Assembly: GCA_947373605.1 (NCBI GenBank)
Contig: CANBYM010000022.1
Location: forward strand, 1 to 36,925
Source of the DNA: Comamonadaceae bacterium
GTDB lineage: Bacteria > Pseudomonadota > Gammaproteobacteria > Burkholderiales > Burkholderiaceae_C
Reading direction: 5' to 3'
DNA length: 36,925 bases
Position 1 is the stretch's first letter. The number at the start of each line of letters is the position of its first letter. The translations under genes were made by a program, and so were the position numbers. Under the pieces are notes generated by a model that saw only the letters and a list, made by a program, of their open reading frames with translations, searched no databases and was not told the DNA's origin. Below are positions 33,931-36,925 of this stretch, piece by piece.

Positions 33931-33946
33931 CTGCCCGATTAGGCAG
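33931..33946. terminator. Stem-loop between convergent MYG1-like and thiolase genes
   Basis: CTGCC-CGATTA-GGCAG, a perfect 5-bp stem between two convergent genes; the thiolase stop (33939-33941) lies in its loop. No T-run on the plus side and only CGTGTTTG on the minus side, so terminator activity is uncertain. Confidence 0.35.
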
Positions 33947-35084
33947 TCTGCACGATGGCAGCGGCGCCGATGCCGCCGGCCCCGGCGACCGCGGCAAGGC
34001 CGGTCGCACCGTCCTGCTTTTTCAGGTCCGCCAGTAACCTCACCAGCGCTACTGCACCCGATGCGCCAATGGGATGTCCACGCGCAAGACCACCGCCATG
34101 GCGATTGATCTGTGTGCTCTGCAGACCCAGCGCACTACAAAATTGCAAACCCTGCACGGCGAACGCATCGTGCAGTTCCACAGCCTGTAAGTCACCGGCA
34201 CCCCTAATGTGCGCACGTTGCATGGCCAGTTGCGCCGCCAGCGCAGCGGCGAGCATGGGTTGCTCGCTGGCGCATCCCACCGATGCACCTGCCAGCCACC
34301 GGGCCTGCGGTTGGATGCCCCATTCATCGCAGGCGTCTTGGGTTGCCAGCAACACAAACGCAGCGCCATCGGCCCTGGCAGAAATCGCCAGCGTACTGAC
34401 TGCGCAATCGGTGCCTTTCCCGGCGGCAACCGGCATACGGGCGGCCCGCTCGGGCGCCGTAGTGCGCGGGTAAGCATCCACCAATGGGGCTGCCAACACA
34501 TCGACCAGTTCATCACGCATTGCGTCCGCACCCGCCACTGCACGCTGGTGGCTTTGCAAAGCATAGGTATCTTGCTGCAAGCGGCTGATGCCATGAGCGC
34601 GGGCATACAGTGCTGCAGCCTCCAACAGGTCGGAGTCGCGCTGCGGGTCCGGAGCGAATGCGGGGCGTTCATACGGCAGCGGCACTTCATCTGCATTCAT
34701 GGGACGTGTGTGGCGCAAGGGCGAGCGGCTCCAGGCCTCCACACCACCGGCGATGACCACGCGCGCCTGTCCTGAGGCCAGCAAGCCGACCGCCATGGTG
34801 ACCGCATCGAGGCCGGAGCAACATTGCGTGTCCACCGACAGTGCCGCACAGCCATCAGGCAAGCCCGCCGCCAGCGCCACCATGCGTGCGGGATTCCCAC
34901 CCGCGCCTAGCGCATTGCCGCACACGAGCGTGTCCACGGTATGGGCCGGCAGTCCGGCGCGCGCAATTAAAGCCTGCACCACGGGCGCGGCAATCTCATG
35001 CGCATGTAAATGACGGAATGCGCCGCCATGCGGCATGACCGCGCTCCTGGCCCAGGCGGCAATCAGTGCAGTGGCCGCAGGCAT
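33939..35084 (-). CDS. Thiolase-family protein lacking the second active-site cysteine
   Basis: A 381-residue thiolase-fold protein, expected to condense or cleave acyl-CoA/acetyl-CoA. Cys88 in DTQCCSGLDAV fits the nucleophile of the CxSG motif, and His337 in GGGLARGHPIGASGA is present. But the final motif reads AAVAGAGGIGAAA where thiolases have C(I/V)GGG: the general-base cysteine is Ala/Val here, and the Asn-Glu of NEAF is His305-Asp (HDAFAVQ), as in SCP2-like thiolases. Classical activity is therefore uncertain. The ATG at 35084 (MPAATALIAAW) overlaps the ligase gene by 22 bases. It is third in the bioY-ligase-thiolase operon, equivalent to Bacillus yhfS by position. Confidence 0.88.
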   Translation of the reverse strand: MPAATALIAAWARSAVMPHGGAFRHLHAHEIAAPVVQALIARAGLPAHTVDTLVCGNALGAGGNPARMVALAAGLPDGCAALSVDTQCCSGLDAVTMAVGLLASGQARVVIAGGVEAWSRSPLRHTRPMNADEVPLPYERPAFAPDPQRDSDLLEAAALYARAHGISRLQQDTYALQSHQRAVAGADAMRDELVDVLAAPLVDAYPRTTAPERAARMPVAAGKGTDCAVSTLAISARADGAAFVLLATQDACDEWGIQPQARWLAGASVGCASEQPMLAAALAAQLAMQRAHIRGAGDLQAVELHDAFAVQGLQFCSALGLQSTQINRHGGGLARGHPIGASGAVALVRLLADLKKQDGATGLAAVAGAGGIGAAAIVQTA

Positions 35085-36472
35085 GGTGAGCCCGTGTGAT
35101 TTTGCAAGGCAAGCGCAATCGCGCGATGGTCGGTCTTGCCGCTGGGGGTTTGCGGCCATGGCTCCATTAACCAATAGCGACGCGGCGCCTTGAAACTCTC
35201 CAAATGCGCGCGGCAATGGGCACTCAGTTGCGCGGCCTGCACATCAATGCGCAAGCGGACCACCCCTACCACTTGCGTGCCGCGCATTTCGTCCGCCAAG
35301 CCATGCACGGACGCCTGCGCCACCGCGGCATGGGCTTCAAGCACGCCCTCCATCTCTTCGGGAAACAGGTTTTTGCCGCTGGTCACGATCATGCGGTTTT
35401 CGCGGCCTTCCAGACACAGCAAGCCGTTCGCATCGAGCATGCCCACGTCGCGCACCGACAACCAATCGCCATCGCGCAGTGCGGCGCTTGCGTCTAACCT
35501 TGCACCGGTTGACGCGCCGACGTAGTCCATAAACACCATAGGGCTGCGCACATAAATCAATCCCTTGGGAGCGGGGCGGATATCAATCTCCACATTCGCA
35601 AACGGTTTACCGACTGCTTGCGCCGGAACGTCGGATGCATCATCTGCGGCGTCCATCCACGCGATAAAACTCATCTCGGACGCACCGTAAAACTCAATGA
35701 TGCGCGCTTGCAGAAACAGGGCCTTGAGGTCTGCAGTGCGGCTGCGGCTCCAACGCGCACCGCTCACCATGATGAGGCGGACGGAAGAGATGGGCGCAAG
35801 TTTGCGATGCGCGGCCAACTCCAGCATCAGCAGCAACTGGCTGGGCACCGCAACCAGGCATGGCGTGCTACCGCTGGCCAATATGTCCAGACATTGGGCG
35901 GCCGAAAATTTTTCCTGCACCACCACGCCGGCGCCCGTCCACAAGCCCAGCATCATGCCGAACAGGAATAGCGAATGCGAGTCACGCCCCGGCGCCAGAA
36001 TGCAGCTTGCCGCATCCGGCCCGAAAGTATCCAGACAAGTGCGAAAGCTTTCGGTCCAGGACCGGTGATGCCGCTGGTAGCCCTTGGGATTACCCGTGCT
36101 GCCCGAGGTGTAGCCGATATAAAACGGTGTCGAGCCCTGCGGCGGCGGCACATCGGCGGGTTGCGAATCCAGACCGCTTCGCGCGGCCAGCGTAATTTTC
36201 TCGGGCCAGTCCGCATCGCCTACTGCAGCACAACGGCCACTAGCAATGATGGCCAGAAACTCTACGATGCGCTGGGTAAGGTCAAGCTGCTGATCGACAA
36301 ACACGCAGGCACTGGTGCGGACCTGTTGCAGTGCCTGACTGCCCTGCTGCACGGCCTCATACAACTGCGCGAACGTTAGAACGTGAGTGCCGTTGCGAAT
36401 CGCCACACGATCGGCATGCTCGTGCGCCCAGCGCGACAGTGGAGCATGAACCAGATCAAGGCTGTGCAACAC
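35063..36472 (-). CDS. AMP-dependent acyl-CoA synthetase/ligase
   Basis: A 469-residue adenylate-forming enzyme that activates a carboxylic acid to an acyl-CoA via acyl-AMP. Motifs: FYIGYTSGSTGNPKG (P-loop A3, near residue 120), FYGASEMSFIAW (A5), LLCLEGRENRMIVTSGK (A8) and the catalytic lysine motif PQTPSGKTDHRA near the end. It is shorter than fatty acid FadD proteins. The start is a GTG at 36472, three bases after the bioY stop. Position between bioY and a thiolase matches yhfT of the Bacillus biotin regulon, so the acid may be a biotin precursor or related (pimelate-like), but that is inference. Confidence 0.88.
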   Translation of the reverse strand: MLHSLDLVHAPLSRWAHEHADRVAIRNGTHVLTFAQLYEAVQQGSQALQQVRTSACVFVDQQLDLTQRIVEFLAIIASGRCAAVGDADWPEKITLAARSGLDSQPADVPPPQGSTPFYIGYTSGSTGNPKGYQRHHRSWTESFRTCLDTFGPDAASCILAPGRDSHSLFLFGMMLGLWTGAGVVVQEKFSAAQCLDILASGSTPCLVAVPSQLLLMLELAAHRKLAPISSVRLIMVSGARWSRSRTADLKALFLQARIIEFYGASEMSFIAWMDAADDASDVPAQAVGKPFANVEIDIRPAPKGLIYVRSPMVFMDYVGASTGARLDASAALRDGDWLSVRDVGMLDANGLLCLEGRENRMIVTSGKNLFPEEMEGVLEAHAAVAQASVHGLADEMRGTQVVGVVRLRIDVQAAQLSAHCRAHLESFKAPRRYWLMEPWPQTPSGKTDHRAIALALQNHTGSPCLRPLH

Positions 36473-36475
36473 GAA

Positions 36476-36925
36476 TCAACCTGCGGCGCGCCCGCCAAAG
36501 CGCCAGTCGGGCACGCCCCGGGCCACGGTGTTTACCACCATGGCACAGACCGCGCACTTGATCAGGTCGCCGGGCACGAACACCAGCGTGCCGAAAAAAG
36601 CTTGCGTCAATGTGAGCTTGGCCAGCAGAGTCAGTCCGATGACGCCGAAGCAGTGCACCACCACAATGCCACCCACCGCGGACGCGACCAACGCGCTAAC
36701 CGCAGCGCGCTTGGGTGTGCCAACTGGCAATGCCGCCATGACCAGACCGCTGACCAGCGCGCCTAGCGGCCATGCAATCAGGTAGCCAGCCGAGGGGGCT
36801 ACAAAAACTCCCAGTCCGCCGCGTCCGCCTGAGAGCAGCGGTAAGCCCAATGCCACAGCTACCAGGAATAAAAGCACTGCCTGCAATCCCCGTTTGGGGC
36901 CCAACATGCAGCCCGCCAACATGAC
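36476..36925 (-). CDS. bioY: BioY biotin transporter, 5' part outside the window
   Basis: Partial integral membrane substrate-binding (S) component of an energy-coupling-factor biotin transporter. At least 148 residues are visible, with the family motifs VMLAGCMLGPKRG (start of the visible part), SAGYLIAWPLGAL, FVPGDLIKC (FxxGDxxK) and about five hydrophobic segments. The protein normally has about 190 residues, so the N-terminal part lies beyond 36925. The stop is three bases from the ligase start. Regulation by BirA would be expected upstream, outside the window. Confidence 0.93.
   Translation of the reverse strand, partial: VMLAGCMLGPKRGLQAVLLFLVAVALGLPLLSGGRGGLGVFVAPSAGYLIAWPLGALVSGLVMAALPVGTPKRAAVSALVASAVGGIVVVHCFGVIGLTLLAKLTLTQAFFGTLVFVPGDLIKCAVCAMVVNTVARGVPDWRFGGRAAG

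Noticed and set aside
1..36925. tRNA, rRNA, CRISPR, IS elements, prophage
   Set aside because: I saw no repeat-spacer array, transposase or tRNA-like cloverleaf, and the DUF2591-like gene has no phage neighbours.

Overview
The window looks like chromosomal DNA of a GC-rich betaproteobacterium, most likely Burkholderiales/Comamonadaceae (Rhodoferax- or Polaromonas-like). This is inferred from the Bug-type solute receptor with a GntR/FCD regulator, the many PAS-GGDEF-EAL proteins, TPR-glycosyltransferase and Pat-type acetyltransferase genes, and short intergenic gaps. I see no rRNA, tRNA, IS element, CRISPR array or prophage. The DNA is dense core/accessory chromosome with about 30 intact genes, one clear pseudogene and a partial gene at the right edge.

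Layout. (1) 1-5893, plus strand: a DUF2591-like protein, then an OmpA-family protein translationally coupled to a full arginine deiminase operon (arcD-arcA-arcB-arcC), which yields ATP from arginine. (2) 5907-9499: a PAS-PAS-GGDEF diguanylate cyclase with a small partner gene, a zinc-finger-less DnaJ-type co-chaperone with a 60-residue acidic partner, and a divergent pair of small orphan genes, one His-rich. (3) 9524-13588, minus strand: gntR, a Bug receptor, an MmgE/PrpD protein and a D-2-hydroxyacid dehydrogenase, a compact catabolic operon for an unknown carboxylate with a palindromic operator. (4) 13668-17218, plus strand: a TPR/GT9-like protein overlapping a Tat-signal caspase-fold protease, then a GNAT acetyltransferase. 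(5) 17225-24446, minus strand: a winged-helix protein, a chemoreceptor, a PASx3-GGDEF-EAL protein, and a hybrid histidine kinase pseudogene broken by three nonsense codons and one frameshift. (6) 24633-28855, minus strand: a CMD-family protein, an HDAC-family deacetylase and a Pat-type CoA-ligase/GNAT fusion, a likely acylation/deacylation pair. (7) 28914-33922, plus strand: nitroreductase, TauE/SafE permease, membrane PAS-GGDEF-EAL protein and MYG1-family hydrolase. (8) 33939-36925, minus strand: bioY (partial), an acyl-CoA ligase and a thiolase, the same gene set as the Bacillus yhfU-yhfT-yhfS biotin-regulon cluster.

Themes: three intact GGDEF proteins, each with an RxxD inhibitory site, put much cyclic-di-GMP signalling in 37 kb, one of them adjoining a chemoreceptor. 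The parts most likely to hide undescribed biology are the bioY-ligase-thiolase operon (thiolase lacking its second catalytic cysteine), the TPR-glycosyltransferase/exported caspase pair, and the Pat/deacetylase pair whose ligase half seems to retain the catalytic histidine.
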